In this document: piece by piece, positions 63,671 to 64,000 of the stretch | Position numbering within the stretch: position 1 is the first letter of the stretch | How the letters are laid out: every line of letters begins with the position of its first letter | Source of the DNA: Seminavis robusta | Lineage: Eukaryota; Bacillariophyta; Bacillariophyceae; Naviculales; Naviculaceae | Assembly: GCA_903772945.1 (NCBI GenBank) | Contig: CAICTM010000061.1 | Coordinates: 62,001-126,000 of the forward strand | Direction of reading: 5' to 3' | DNA: 64,000 bases | Translations under genes and position numbers: made by a program | Notes under the pieces: generated by a model | What the model was told of the DNA's origin: nothing | Databases searched by the model: none | The model's input: only the letters and a program-made list of their open reading frames with translations

Positions 63671-64000
63671 GGCACACAACGTTGACAGTTGTCCCAAATT
63701 GTGCCGGTTAACAAGAAAGACCAACGACCACAGATACAGATAGGTGGTTGTATCATAGAAACTACTCCATGAATTAAAGTAATAGACAAAGTAAGCCAGC
63801 ACCTAAACACACACCCGTCATTGGTGCCAAAGACAATGACGCCACCACAATCAGTAGTTGTAGCATTTTGAAATACAAGCCGTCCCCCCAGCTTTGCCGG
63901 ATCTGCAACACCAGCCGGCCAAAGAAAGAGCCGATCTGTTTACACGCACGGTGTTGTTGCCACAAAACCAACGATGTCGGGCGTAATGTGTGACTGCACC
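63671..64000. other. Right edge of the window
   Basis: Upstream flank of the Merlin transposase. The minus strand has a hydrophobic open frame (63774-63971) without an ATG; too weak to call. Confidence 0.3.

Noticed and set aside
63774-63971. Hydrophobic minus-strand frame at the window edge
   Set aside because: No ATG and no conserved pattern; may be the end of an exon beyond the window but cannot be supported.
62000-64000. Search for terminal inverted repeats of the Merlin element
   Set aside because: No convincing inverted pair was found by eye between the left flank (62000-62203) and right flank (63671-64000).

Overview
The window looks like nuclear DNA of a diatom, probably a pennate one. 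The reasons are: compact genes with a few short GT-AG introns (86-142 bp in the six genes where splice frames could be checked); a very long protein built of helicase-associated (HA) repeats, a family greatly expanded in diatoms; signal-peptide-plus-phenylalanine leaders of the kind that precede diatom plastid transit peptides; and intergenic DNA full of CTAG and GGTACC/ACCGGT palindromes. The species call is inference. Start codons were chosen as ATG, because several of the longest open frames begin at TTG or GTG only.

Layout. 0-4.3 kb: the 5' end of a secreted-protein gene on the minus strand, then an apparently intact TTAA-flanked Kolobok-type DNA transposon (447-4266). 4.6-7 kb: a calcineurin-like phosphoesterase, then a tRNA-Arg(UCG) gene followed by two decayed tandem copies. 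7.9-15.8 kb: a three-exon gene for a protein of about 2,550 residues with a SANT/Myb-like segment and ten HA repeats. 16.8-23.6 kb: two low-complexity proteins of unknown role, one ending in a CxxC...CxxC zinc-ribbon-like domain, separated by 3 kb without genes. 23.7-25.9 kb: a graveyard of retroelement pieces (a Copia fossil, a LINE reverse transcriptase, a second retroelement 3' part). 26.3-33.1 kb: a small membrane protein, an OsmC-like protein, an ankyrin-repeat gene with a frameshift, and a tandem pair of paralogues of an unknown family. 35.3-43 kb: a triose-phosphate/nucleotide-sugar-type transporter, a methyltransferase-like protein, a five-exon SulP transporter with STAS and cyclic-nucleotide-binding-like domains, and a small, possibly myristoylated protein. 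43.1-45.7 kb: decayed repeats. 46.2-53.6 kb: an HTTM (gamma-carboxylase-like) membrane protein, oligopeptidase B, and a LEA-like protein. 53.9-60.6 kb: an LRR transmembrane protein with a five-copy internal repeat, a wax-synthase-like MBOAT enzyme, and a cytochrome P450 with a broken 5' part. 62.2-63.7 kb: a Merlin/IS1016-type transposase.

The genes are independent housekeeping, transport, lipid and regulatory genes, not a co-regulated cluster, and no defence or biosynthetic operon was seen. Several neighbours are divergent pairs sharing short upstream regions (OsmC/ankyrin, methyltransferase/SulP, LEA/LRR). The strongest themes are repeat growth at every scale (HA repeats, LRR-gene repeats, paralogue pair, tandem tRNA, tandem promoter segments) and three host genes whose frames break by one base.
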